From Thioclava sp. SK-1 (GTDB taxonomy: Bacteria > Pseudomonadota > Alphaproteobacteria > Rhodobacterales > Rhodobacteraceae), in contig NZ_MDHA01000051.1 of assembly GCF_001705665.1 (NCBI RefSeq), forward strand, positions 1-62,584: DNA of 62,584 nucleotides. The letters are read 5' to 3'. Both the position numbers and the translations under genes were made by a program. A model generated the notes under the pieces. It was not told the DNA's origin. It searched no databases and worked only from the letters and a program-made list of their open reading frames with translations. Of this stretch, positions 1 through 7,192 are shown in pieces (positions within the stretch are counted from its first letter, which is position 1; every line of letters starts with the position of its first letter).

Positions 1-357
1 GGCACCACGGATGCCGATCTGTTTCATCAGGCGCTCCACCGTGCAGCGTGCAAGCGTAAAGCCCTCGCGTTTCAGCTGATGCCACGCCTTGCGGACCCCG
101 TAGACCTGATAATTCTCATCCCAGACACGTTTGATCTCCGGGCGCAGCTCCGTATCCTGCTGATGCCGGGCTGAAGCTTTGGCCGGATCGGCTTGGTGCC
201 AAGCGGTGGTAATATGTTGACGGTGCAAATGGCCGCTATCGCGCCCGCTTGCGTTTCATATGAACCTTGATGTTCAAACACCATCCGGACCGCCCGCGCG
301 CGAACTTCTGGCGAGTAGCGATTTGCCATTTTGCTTTTTGTCATAACCATCATCCTT
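1..357 (-). mobile_element. Truncated IS3-family insertion sequence (OrfA/OrfB fusion remnant)
   Basis: Read on the minus strand, a Shine-Dalgarno-like AAGGATGA precedes a start at 353. The first ~35 residues (with MANRYSPEVRARAVRM) are the N-terminal helix-turn-helix part of an IS3-family OrfA. The sequence then jumps by internal deletion, at about 225-235, into the N-terminal part of OrfB in another frame. That part contains the HTH_21-like stretch around YQVYGVRKAWHQL and LARCTVERLMKQIGIRG and runs off the left edge. No DDE catalytic core is visible, so the copy inside the window cannot code for an active transposase. The element abuts a second, different IS3 fragment at about 358-365. Confidence 0.8.
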
Positions 358-364
358 ACTTAAG

Positions 365-757
365 TTGATGGTCTCCGACAAACTCGGGGCGATTCACACC
401 GATCAAGGATCGCAGTTCACTGGTGCGGCCTGGATCACCACTTTGACTGAAGCTGAAGTCAAAATATCGATGGATGGGCGTGGCCGTTATCTCGACAATA
501 TCTTCATTGAACGGCTGTGGCGGTCCCTCAAACAGGAGGCCGTGTACTTGCATGAATTGCACGACGGGTTCCAAGCCAAACGCGTGATTAAAGATTGGAT
601 CAGCTTCTACAACATTGAGCGGCCTCACACCGCTCTCGACAAACGATCACCCAACGACGCATTCTTCACAACAGAACAGACGCAAAAGGCCGCATGAAAC
701 CAACCAGATTACATCTTAGCTGAGCCGAAAAATTGTCCAAATAAGTGGGACCACCTA
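365..757 (+). mobile_element. 3' fragment of a second IS3-family element (transposase C-terminus)
   Basis: The open frame 365-697 encodes the C-terminal third of an IS3-family OrfB integrase. The second catalytic Asp is in HTDQGSQFTG and the catalytic Glu is in NIFIERLWRSLK, followed by the usual YNIERPHTALDKRSP tail. The first catalytic Asp and all upstream sequence are missing, so this is a broken copy. About 50 bases after the stop, the string TTGTCCAAATAAGTGGGACC (734-753) resembles the terminal repeat of such elements, so the right IS end lies near 750-757. No matching left repeat is present, as expected if the left half was lost when it was joined to the neighbouring minus-strand fragment. 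The sequence differs from that IS and belongs to another IS3 subgroup. Confidence 0.8.
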
Positions 758-919
758 ATCTCGGCCCTCGGCGGGGCCGAAATCGAGGCCATTACCTGAA
801 AGGTAACAGGAAAGGGGATCGTTCGTCCGATCAGTGATTTACTCAACAACGCCACTTCTGGCGACCCGGAAGACAGGGACGGATTGCTTACACCATACGC
901 CCGAACGGAGGCAGTGTAA
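758..919 (+). pseudogene. C-terminal remnant of an unidentified gene with in-frame TGA
   Basis: Directly after the putative IS end, one frame reads 13 codons (ISALGGAEIEAIT), meets TGA at 797-799, and continues in the same frame for 39 more codons to TAA at 917-919 (ending LLTPYARTEAV). The composition looks protein-like on both sides of the stop, which suggests the 3' end of a gene cut by the IS and then damaged. I do not recognise the family. The stop lies inside a perfect inverted repeat, TTACCT-GAA-AGGTAA (792-806). It could also be non-coding intergenic DNA that happens to be open. Confidence 0.35.
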
Positions 920-943
920 TTTCAGCTCAGATATCGAAAACAT

Positions 944-1768
944 CTAGAATAAAGCTGAAAATGAAGAAGAATTCCCCATGTTTTGCAATAAGGTTAAAGC
1001 GGTTGCCCCCTTTGTTGTAGAGCTGTAGCCGCCGCTTTCGATCTGCTCTCGCAGCAAGTAGTACTTAATAAGCTTATCAACTTTTTCGGAATCTGTGAAC
1101 TGTGCAGGGTCGCTCGACCCGAAGACGGCTTCGGCCTTTTGTGCATAGGCTTCAACTTGCTGATCGACATCCAAACTTGAAACACTCGCAGGCAGACCAA
1201 GCCCGGTACGCACAGCAGTTGCCATAGCCTCGTTGCCAATGATTGAAAACCATTTCGTTCTTTCAGAGCTCTCTTCAGCCGCGAGGTCGGGCAATTCACG
1301 TTGTAAATTCAAAGCAATTCGCATTGAGGAATCTACCTCACCGATAGCCGTTTCAAAAGATCTCTCTTCATATTTTGCTATGATGTCATCAGAGAACGAT
1401 GATAATACTGTATTTGGTGGGGTGAAATCAAACCCAAAGGCTTCTGAGAGTTCAAAGTATCTTTTGTCAGACAGCTTATTCGCTAAGCTATCGTCTTCAA
1501 TGGTACCTTCTTCCAGAACCTTTTGAATAAAGAATTTTGACCCAATGTCATCTTCTAATCCGAATGCGGCTAAGGATACCTTTAGAAGGCGGTAATCCTT
1601 CACCAAGTCTTCGGGTGACTCTATGTTGCTTATATTTTCTCTGAAATATGCTTCATCGGATTGAACTTGCGCAGAGGCGGAGAAAGCCGCCTGCTGCGTT
1701 TCCATCGTTCGTTCTAAGAATTTCCAACCTGCAAAACCGGCTAATGGAACGATGGGTTGATAGGTCAT
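944..1768 (-). CDS. DUF1217-family flagellar-cluster protein
   Basis: A 274-residue soluble, acidic protein with the helical pattern of DUF1217 proteins, found in alphaproteobacterial flagellar clusters. The N-terminus begins MTYQPIVPLAGFAGWKFLERT, followed by repeated helical segments with EDLVKDYRLLKVSLAAFGLE and KRYFELSEAFGFDF. The role is not established; linkage suggests a part in flagellar assembly or export. Its start overlaps the flbT stop by 4 bases (1765-1768), so it is translationally coupled as the last gene of flaF-flbT-DUF1217. By eye this stretch is more AT-rich than the housekeeping genes further right. Nothing follows except an unrecognised remnant and IS scars, so the cluster may have been cut here. 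Confidence 0.85.
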   Translation of the reverse strand: MTYQPIVPLAGFAGWKFLERTMETQQAAFSASAQVQSDEAYFRENISNIESPEDLVKDYRLLKVSLAAFGLEDDIGSKFFIQKVLEEGTIEDDSLANKLSDKRYFELSEAFGFDFTPPNTVLSSFSDDIIAKYEERSFETAIGEVDSSMRIALNLQRELPDLAAEESSERTKWFSIIGNEAMATAVRTGLGLPASVSSLDVDQQVEAYAQKAEAVFGSSDPAQFTDSEKVDKLIKYYLLREQIESGGYSSTTKGATALTLLQNMGNSSSFSALF

Positions 1769-2172
1769 TGCGCACGTCCTGCAGCTAAAAGACGCTCCTC
1801 TCGAGGAAGAAGTGCCCGAAGTGATTTCAAGGCTTGATAGTGCTGATCATCAATTACTGCCTTTGTTGCAGCTGAGAGCTGTGTCCGGCTATCATGATCT
1901 GTTAGAACTTGGCTTAGCTGTTCAATACCGCGCAATAGCTGTAGCTTGCTATTTTCTGTGTCAGTATCCCCAGAAAGAACAAGTTGTGCAATGTAGCACA
2001 CGCGCCTAACTGGCGTGTTCGCTTCTTCCGGATGGATAGCATCACGCAGGCGCAGAATGTTCGCATTTGGCGTCATAATAGCGAGGCGGGAACGACGTTC
2101 GCCATTTTCGATAACGGCACCGTTGATGAGCACACGCTCTTTTGGCGCAAGCTTTAAAACAAGTCCGCTCAT
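1765..2172 (-). CDS. flbT: Flagellin biosynthesis repressor FlbT
   Basis: A 135-residue protein with the FlbT pattern: MSGLVLKLAPKERVLINGAV at the N-terminus, then NANILRLRDAIHPEEANTPVRRVCYIAQLVLSGD. In Caulobacter FlbT destabilises flagellin mRNA by acting on its 5' leader when the hook-basal body is incomplete. FlaF has the opposing role and promotes flagellin production. The gene overlaps flaF upstream (2169-2172) and the DUF1217 gene downstream (1765-1768) by 4 bases each, giving a tightly coupled trio just after flagellin. Length and order match other Rhodobacterales. The target here is inferred to be the flagellin transcript, whose leader holds a stable hairpin. Confidence 0.93.
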   Translation of the reverse strand: MSGLVLKLAPKERVLINGAVIENGERRSRLAIMTPNANILRLRDAIHPEEANTPVRRVCYIAQLVLSGDTDTENSKLQLLRGIEQLSQVLTDHDSRTQLSAATKAVIDDQHYQALKSLRALLPREERLLAAGRAQ

Positions 2173-2546
2173 GCTGCTTCCCCTTTGCGGCGAAGTCCAC
2201 GCATGATTGCTGTATTGATCTCAATTAATGGATCTACAGAAGCAGATTGCTTTAAAACTTTACCGCTATGCTGTTGCGTAAACTTATTAAGATAGTAAAG
2301 GCGAGCTCGTAGAGCTTTCGGCAAGCCATTTTCATCGGATGAAACATCAGCAGAAATAATCGACCATAGCTTGCGATTTTCATAGACTGCTGCTGCAAGT
2401 TCGGGAAACCCGTCTTTTCCCTTCGCAGCAGAATTACGCAACCGGCTTGTAATCCGTGCGAAAGCATCGAACTCGATGTCGCGCTCTGTTCGGATTGATT
2501 GTGATGGGTTGGCATAGGCCGTTTTGGCCATGGCATAAGCGTTCAC
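2169..2546 (-). CDS. flaF: Flagellin assembly/translation regulator FlaF
   Basis: A 125-residue protein of the FlaF family, recognised from MNAYAMAKTAYANPSQSIRT and the conserved ARITSRLRN, LAAAVYENRKLWSIISADV and LPKALRARLYYLNKFT segments. FlaF is needed for flagellin synthesis or secretion in Caulobacter and acts with FlbT to set flagellin levels; a chaperone-like interaction with flagellin is the usual model. The gene lies about 85 bases after the flagellin stop, separated by a terminator-like hairpin, and overlaps flbT by 4 bases. The stretch upstream of the start (minus strand, GGAAGGG) offers a ribosome binding site. Confidence 0.92.
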   Translation of the reverse strand: MNAYAMAKTAYANPSQSIRTERDIEFDAFARITSRLRNSAAKGKDGFPELAAAVYENRKLWSIISADVSSDENGLPKALRARLYYLNKFTQQHSGKVLKQSASVDPLIEINTAIMRGLRRKGEAA

Positions 2547-2595
2547 TGGAAGCCCTTCCTGTGGCTGTAAACAACATTACGCGGATTTTCCGCGA

Positions 2596-2626
2596 AAATT
2601 GGGGACGCTATGCGCGCCCCCAATCA
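2596..2626 (-). terminator. Terminator after the flagellin gene
   Basis: The arms ATTGGGG (2598-2604) and CCCCAAT (2618-2624) form a 7-bp stem. On the minus strand the stem is followed by a short U-run. It sits just after the flagellin stop and before flaF, so it would make flagellin mRNA mostly monocistronic with partial read-through. Confidence 0.6.
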
Positions 2627-2631
2627 ATTTA

Positions 2632-3456
2632 TTAACGGAACAGCGACAGGAGCTGCTGCGGTGCCTGGTTTGCGATCGATAGTGCCTGAACGCCCAACTG
2701 TTGCTGGACCTGCAGGGCCTGGAGACGAGCAGACTGCTCTTCCATATCGGCATCAACGAGCGAGCCAATACCAGAGGTTACCGAGTCACTCAGCTTCGAG
2801 ATGAAGTCTTTCTGATCAGCGATACGAGCCGCCGACGCACCCAGTGCGGCTGCGCCATTGGTTGCTGTATCGATCAACAGTTCGATATCGTCGATGGATG
2901 CTTCTGCGGTGGCCGAGTCGGTCATATCGACCGTGGACAAGTCAAGGCCTGCTTCGAAATCCACCGACGTGACGGTGATGTTCGATGCGGTTACCGCACC
3001 AGCAGCGTCACGGTCAATCGATGACAGAACTGTGATATCACCACCGGCGGTATTCAACAGGTTTGCACCGTTGAACTGCGATGCACCAATGATCGAGGTG
3101 ATTTGCGCTTTAAGCTCGTTAACGTCAGCTTCAAGTTTGCTGTTATCAACGTTTTCACCGGAAGCTGCGACGACCTTTTCTTTGATCTCTTTCAGCTTTT
3201 CCACGATCTGTTCGGCACCCGTAGATGCGACGGCAACGGTGGATTCGCCCAGTGCAAGCGAATCTTCTACGGCATTAAAGCCTGCAACATCAGATTCCAT
3301 CACTTTGGAGATGGCCCAGATGGCCGAGTTATCTTTCGCAGAAGCAATCTCTTTACCGGTCGAGATTGCGCCCTGAGTGGTGCCCAAGTCAGAGTTGATC
3401 GACTTGAGCGTCTGCAGGGCAACCATTGCGCCGTTGTTTGTCAGAATGCTGGACAT
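2632..3456 (-). CDS. fliC: Flagellin
   Basis: A 274-residue flagellin, the filament subunit exported by the flagellar type III system. The N-terminal D0/D1 helices are seen as MSSILTNNGAMVALQTLKSI and the NSAIWAISKVMESDV segment. The C-terminal D0/D1 region is seen as SLVDADMEEQSARLQALQV and ends in QQLLSLFR. The variable middle (about residues 140-215) is short, rich in T, D and A, and has no cysteine, so this is a compact flagellin typical of Rhodobacterales. The start at 3456 has GAGGA upstream on the minus strand. A stable hairpin in the leader (3507-3527) and the neighbouring flbT suggest post-transcriptional control. Only one flagellin is present in the window. Confidence 0.96.
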   Translation of the reverse strand: MSSILTNNGAMVALQTLKSINSDLGTTQGAISTGKEIASAKDNSAIWAISKVMESDVAGFNAVEDSLALGESTVAVASTGAEQIVEKLKEIKEKVVAASGENVDNSKLEADVNELKAQITSIIGASQFNGANLLNTAGGDITVLSSIDRDAAGAVTASNITVTSVDFEAGLDLSTVDMTDSATAEASIDDIELLIDTATNGAAALGASAARIADQKDFISKLSDSVTSGIGSLVDADMEEQSARLQALQVQQQLGVQALSIANQAPQQLLSLFR

Positions 3457-3506
3457 GTTTTGGGTCCTCAGATTGCAGCGCCTTTTGCGCTGAGTTTTCT
3501 ATAAAG

Positions 3507-3527
3507 CGCTCAGAACGTCTCTGAGCG
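3507..3527 (-). promoter_or_regulatory. Stem-loop in the flagellin 5' leader
   Basis: CGCTCAGA (3507-3514), loop ACGTC, TCTGAGCG (3520-3527) form a perfect 8-bp stem about 50 bases upstream of the flagellin start, probably inside its mRNA leader. FlbT is known to act on flagellin 5' leaders in Caulobacter, so this is a candidate binding or decay element. That link is inference. Confidence 0.45.
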
Positions 3528-3631
3528 AATGGACACGTCCTTTCTGACGCCTGCAGGTTCCGAGTTTTCCGAAATCCGCGCCACCACTGTTGGTGCAAGA
3601 TGCAATCTGCATCAAATCTCCTAACGGAATC

Positions 3632-3659
3632 CTAAGGCCGGCACTTTGGCCGGCCTTAG
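3632..3659. terminator. Strong inverted repeat between flgN-like gene and flagellin
   Basis: CTAAGGCCGG (3632-3641) and CCGGCCTTAG (3650-3659) form a perfect 10-bp stem with an 8-base loop. It lies downstream of the flgN-like stop at 3685 on the minus strand and upstream of flagellin. It probably ends the flgJ-flgN transcript, although there is no long U-run after the stem in either direction. Confidence 0.5.
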
Positions 3660-3684
3660 ATAGATCAACTTTAATTAAAATGGT

Positions 3685-4029
3685 TTACGCCCGTTTTTCT
3701 ACAGATCCGGATTGGCCGGAAATTTTTTGCCCGCGCCCCATTGCGTCATAACTTTGAAAACTGCGTGCAGTTTGCTGAATGACCGAAAGTCGTGACTGCG
3801 CGGCGCGAATTCCTTTCAAAGCGGCCTCCAATAACCGCTGATTGGCCAAGGACATTTCCTTTATGTGGCGAATCTTTATTAGCGGAAGCGATCGAATTCC
3901 CTCAATCGCCGCTTCTTTTCGCGCTATCAGTATTGCCATTTTCGGAAAGTCAGCGTCGCGGATAGCTGCGCGTTCTTGCCGCAAGATATCAACTACCTGC
4001 TCAATCGCAGCATCATCTTTAGTCTTCAT
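3685..4029 (-). CDS. flgN: FlgN-like flagellar export chaperone
   Basis: A 114-residue, largely helical protein without a signal peptide. The pattern of heptads (IEQVVDILRQERAAIRDADF, IARKEAAIEGI, LANQRLLEAALKGI) and a flexible polar tail fit FlgN, the cytoplasmic chaperone for the hook-filament junction proteins FlgK and FlgL. The start overlaps the stop of the flgJ-like gene by 4 bases (4026-4029). Sequence identity in this family is low, so the call rests on length, helical character and position next to flgJ. A generic flagellar-cluster protein is the alternative. Confidence 0.65.
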   Translation of the reverse strand: MKTKDDAAIEQVVDILRQERAAIRDADFPKMAILIARKEAAIEGIRSLPLIKIRHIKEMSLANQRLLEAALKGIRAAQSRLSVIQQTARSFQSYDAMGRGQKISGQSGSVEKRA

Positions 4030-4328
4030 GTTTCGATCCTTTTAACCATCGCATTGAAGATTTGTTCTGCAAGCCCAATTCCACCGGCTTGCGCCATTGC
4101 CTTCGCCTGTTCCTGCCGAAGGAATGACGAAAATTGCTCTTCCCCGATACCACCAGAAAATTCAGATTCCATTTCGCCCAACCCAGCTTGTTGTAACATT
4201 TCCGCCAGAAAGCTGGCTTCAAGGTCGATGGCGGCTTTGCGCAGTTGCTCTAGTTTTTCGGGTGATGCAGCGTCTTGCCGCACCAAAGGCGCCGGAATCG
4301 ACGATGAATTTATGGGGTAAGAGGTCAT
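4026..4328 (-). CDS. flgJ: FlgJ-like rod-binding protein (single domain)
   Basis: A 100-residue protein starting at MTSYPINSSS. The FlgJ N-terminal rod-binding domain is recognisable in EKLEQLRKAAIDLEASFLAEML, GGIGEEQFSSFLRQEQAKAM and GGIGLAEQIFNAM. The C-terminal muramidase domain of enterobacterial FlgJ is absent, as is usual in alphaproteobacteria. It is predicted to be a periplasmic scaffold for rod assembly. An upstream in-frame extension to 4484 is open but would overlap the divergent fliK-like gene and its promoter, so I chose 4328. It overlaps flgN by 4 bases. Confidence 0.82.
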   Translation of the reverse strand: MTSYPINSSSIPAPLVRQDAASPEKLEQLRKAAIDLEASFLAEMLQQAGLGEMESEFSGGIGEEQFSSFLRQEQAKAMAQAGGIGLAEQIFNAMVKRIET

Positions 4329-4391
4329 AACATCATTCCAATTGAGTGGATTTTTTTCAACTTGCCCCAAGACCGGTAAATATTCCGGTAA

Positions 4392-4412
4392 CCTCAATCT
4401 GCCATGTTGAGG
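4392..4412. promoter_or_regulatory. Operator-like palindrome in the flgJ/fliK divergent promoter
   Basis: CCTCAA (4392-4397), nine bases, TTGAGG (4407-4412) is a perfect interrupted palindrome in the 112-base gap between the divergent flgJ-like and fliK-like genes. A second partial repeat, ACCGG/CCGGT, lies just before it (4371-4389). The position suggests a shared operator; no known regulator is recognised. Confidence 0.35.
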
Positions 4413-4440
4413 AAAATCACAGACAGAAGTCGTGGGGATC

Positions 4441-6492
4441 ATGGACCTATTTAATTTACAAACAGCACAGTCCTTCTTGAACACTCAAGGTAAGCCCGCC
4501 GACGCGACCGCGAAAACGCCAACCGCGCCGTTGTCGGAAACGGCGACAAATGCAGAAGATGCATTTTTTGTGAGTGTTTCTGGCACATCAACGCCAAGAG
4601 TAGACGCGCGATTTAAGGTGTCTGACCTGCCTTCGGCCTCGTCTACGCCCAGATTCTCTGGCACTGATTTCCTAGCTTGGAGCCATGAGGCCAGTACTGA
4701 TGATGCCATGGTTGAATATGAACAAACAGGCGAAGACATGCCGCTTGCCGAGGGCGCAGTTGCGGTTCAAATGTCGGTCATACGCGTTCCAGATGCACCG
4801 CCAGAGGTCGAAGTAAATCAACAGCTAAATGTAGGCGCCCCAAGGAAAGAATCGTCTAAGGACGAGCCGTCAAAGGGGCGTGAGGCGGACGTTGTGGGGG
4901 ATAGCGGTACGACAAATAAGCCTGGTATTTCGGCGCAAGTCGGCATCTATGATACGCGTATGGCGGAAGTTGCTGTTGTTGCCCGTGATGTGCCCGGGGC
5001 CGTTAATTCAAGTGTAGCCGAGCCTTTATCCGTTTCGACCTCACCGCGTGATGGTCAAAAACCGACCATCACTGATCCTGCCCTGCCGACTCAGGTGACA
5101 TTCAAGACCGATAGCACCGCGGCGACCGTGGACGAAACATCGCCATCCGTGACGTCGGCGCCGATCTCCAAAGAGGCTATGCCCGCAAAAATGCCTTCAA
5201 TGAGTGATCGCGAATTTGCGGCACAGGAACCGGCTGCAAAAGCACAGGCTCTGATGACTGGATCGACAGTGCCAGCAGCGCCTACGGCTGCACCTGTTCT
5301 GGACGTTTTCCGCAGCGATAATTCTGTTTTGGCCGGATTGGCGCCCAAAGCAGATGCGGCTGCGACTCAACGATTCGTAAGCGCCGTGAAAGCGGAGAGC
5401 GCCCAACCCATAATGGGTAAGGCTGCGCAAGATGATGGCGTTGAGCCGCGCGCAAATCGACAGCAATCTTTGGAGGCCACGTTAAAAAGCGTATCACAAG
5501 TGTCCATTGGCCAGCAGCCCAATCAGAGTGATCGTCCCGCGACACCACCTGTGACATCGGCTTCGGCTATGACGCCCAGTACCAGCGATTCCACGGCGGC
5601 AGTTAAACCAACCAGCTTGGAGCGTAACACTACGGCGCCTGCTCAACCCACCTCCCCGACGCCAGATGCGCCGAAGGCCACGTTGCAAGACGATGCTATG
5701 CAAACGCCGCCGCAAGTCAGTCCACGTGTATCTGCGGGCTCGATCACGGATGGCTCACCACGCGTTGATATGCAGGCGGCACCCTCATCCAAGGCCGTTC
5801 CAGACAGTCAGGCGGGACAACGCCCACGAGAGCAGGTGCCCGAACAGATTGTCGCGCCGCAAACACAGGCGCAGAATCCGTCAAATGCAGTGACGGCAAC
5901 CGTTGCAACATCCCAATCCGCGCTTATCACTAAGCTGGCGGCGCCGTTGAATGCAGCGACTGAACTTCAAACGACAACAGCGATGATAGACGAATCGCCA
6001 TCTGTCGGCTTTGCACTGACCTCCCCTGCAGCGCCCGTTACACATGACGGTGCCACGCACACGGCAACCACCACCCTTGCGCAATCCGTCAGTCAGCAGG
6101 TGACCGCAGCTGTAAAAACGCTTCCAGATGGGCCCGTTGAAATCAGTCTGTCACCTGAGGAGTTGGGAAAGGTGCGTTTGGTGCTGCAGTCATCCGACTC
6201 GTCAATGACTGTTTTGGTGCAAGCAGAGCGGCCTGAGACCTTGGACCTGATGCGGCGCAATATCGACCAATTAAGCAAGGATATGCGCGCACTTGGTTAT
6301 TCAGACGTCAGTTTTTCGTTCTCCGATTCGAACCAGAATCGTCAGCGTTCGGCTGAAGGCTGGTCGCGACTGCAAGATGTTGTATCTGCAGGGGCAGGAG
6401 ATCTTGACCCGCGCCGAGCGAGCACCGCTGACCTACCCACGCAATCCCCGACCCGTGCCACAGGCCTGAGCGGGTTAGATCTTCGTATGTAA
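4441..6492 (+). CDS. fliK: FliK-like flagellar hook-length control protein
   Basis: A protein of about 683 residues. The first ~520 residues are a low-complexity linker rich in A, P, S, T and Q. The C-terminal Flg_hook domain (about 550-630) reads PVEISLSPEELGKVRLVL, then VLVQAERPETLDLMRRNIDQL and MRALGYSDVSFSF. This layout is that of FliK, the secreted ruler that sets hook length and switches export to filament proteins. ATG at 4441 is chosen; GTG at 4432 in the same frame is also possible. It is followed after 12 bases by flgD, with which it is surely co-transcribed. The linker diverges quickly, so only the C-terminus supports the family. Confidence 0.87.
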   Translation: MDLFNLQTAQSFLNTQGKPADATAKTPTAPLSETATNAEDAFFVSVSGTSTPRVDARFKVSDLPSASSTPRFSGTDFLAWSHEASTDDAMVEYEQTGEDMPLAEGAVAVQMSVIRVPDAPPEVEVNQQLNVGAPRKESSKDEPSKGREADVVGDSGTTNKPGISAQVGIYDTRMAEVAVVARDVPGAVNSSVAEPLSVSTSPRDGQKPTITDPALPTQVTFKTDSTAATVDETSPSVTSAPISKEAMPAKMPSMSDREFAAQEPAAKAQALMTGSTVPAAPTAAPVLDVFRSDNSVLAGLAPKADAAATQRFVSAVKAESAQPIMGKAAQDDGVEPRANRQQSLEATLKSVSQVSIGQQPNQSDRPATPPVTSASAMTPSTSDSTAAVKPTSLERNTTAPAQPTSPTPDAPKATLQDDAMQTPPQVSPRVSAGSITDGSPRVDMQAAPSSKAVPDSQAGQRPREQVPEQIVAPQTQAQNPSNAVTATVATSQSALITKLAAPLNAATELQTTTAMIDESPSVGFALTSPAAPVTHDGATHTATTTLAQSVSQQVTAAVKTLPDGPVEISLSPEELGKVRLVLQSSDSSMTVLVQAERPETLDLMRRNIDQLSKDMRALGYSDVSFSFSDSNQNRQRSAEGWSRLQDVVSAGAGDLDPRRASTADLPTQSPTRATGLSGLDLRM

Positions 6493-6504
6493 GGAGTGTC
6501 CAGA

Positions 6505-7191
6505 ATGGCCACCGTTAGCGCGGCAACCAGTGCCGCAACCACTACCACCACCGCATCAAGCACCGCCACAGCAGACGCGACCGAGAACTCTGCCTCTGCA
6601 ATTACCTCTGATTTTACAACATTTTTGCAGATGTTGACTGTGCAGATGCAAAACCAAGATCCGTTGAACCCGATGGATTCTACGGATTTTGCGGTGCAAT
6701 TGGCGACGTTCTCTGGCGTTGAACAGACAGTGCAAACCAATCAGCTTTTGGAAACCCTGATTGGGAAAGTCAGCGGATCTGGCATTTCCGAGTTAGCAAG
6801 CTGGGTGGGAATGGATGCGCGCACGGATCAGCCCGTCTACTTTTACGGTGACCCGATCACTGTGGCGACGGATGCTGCTTCAGATGCCGATTCGGCAAAG
6901 CTGTCAGTTTATAACGCCGGTGGCACCAAGATTTATTCAGCAACTGTGGATGTTACTGAGGATCTTGTGCAATGGGATGGCACGAACAATGCTGGCACTA
7001 CGGTTGCAGCGGGCAGCTATACGTTCAAATTGGAATCCTATTCCGGGGACGATCTGTTGTCGACAAATACGGCAGAAGCCTATGGCCGCATTGTCGAGGC
7101 CCGCGTTGCAGATGGCGGAACCGAGCTGGTGATGGCGTCAGGCGCCACTGTGAACAGCAGCGCCGTGACAGCCTTGCGCAGCCCATCATAG
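6505..7191 (+). CDS. flgD: Flagellar hook capping scaffold FlgD
   Basis: A 228-residue protein. After a Thr/Ala-rich exported N-terminus, the FlgD signature reads FTTFLQMLTVQMQNQDPLNP and MDSTDFAVQLATFSGVEQT (about 38-80). The FlgD Ig-like/tudor part follows, with LSVYNAGGTKIYSATV, VQWDGTNNAG and GSYTFKLE. FlgD caps the growing hook and is later discarded. AAGGAG at 6491-6495 is placed for ATG 6505. The gene overlaps nothing, and the minus-strand ubiB stop is only one base beyond its own stop, so the two transcripts converge. Confidence 0.94.
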   Translation: MATVSAATSAATTTTTASSTATADATENSASAITSDFTTFLQMLTVQMQNQDPLNPMDSTDFAVQLATFSGVEQTVQTNQLLETLIGKVSGSGISELASWVGMDARTDQPVYFYGDPITVATDAASDADSAKLSVYNAGGTKIYSATVDVTEDLVQWDGTNNAGTTVAAGSYTFKLESYSGDDLLSTNTAEAYGRIVEARVADGGTELVMASGATVNSSAVTALRSPS

Positions 7192-7192
7192 A

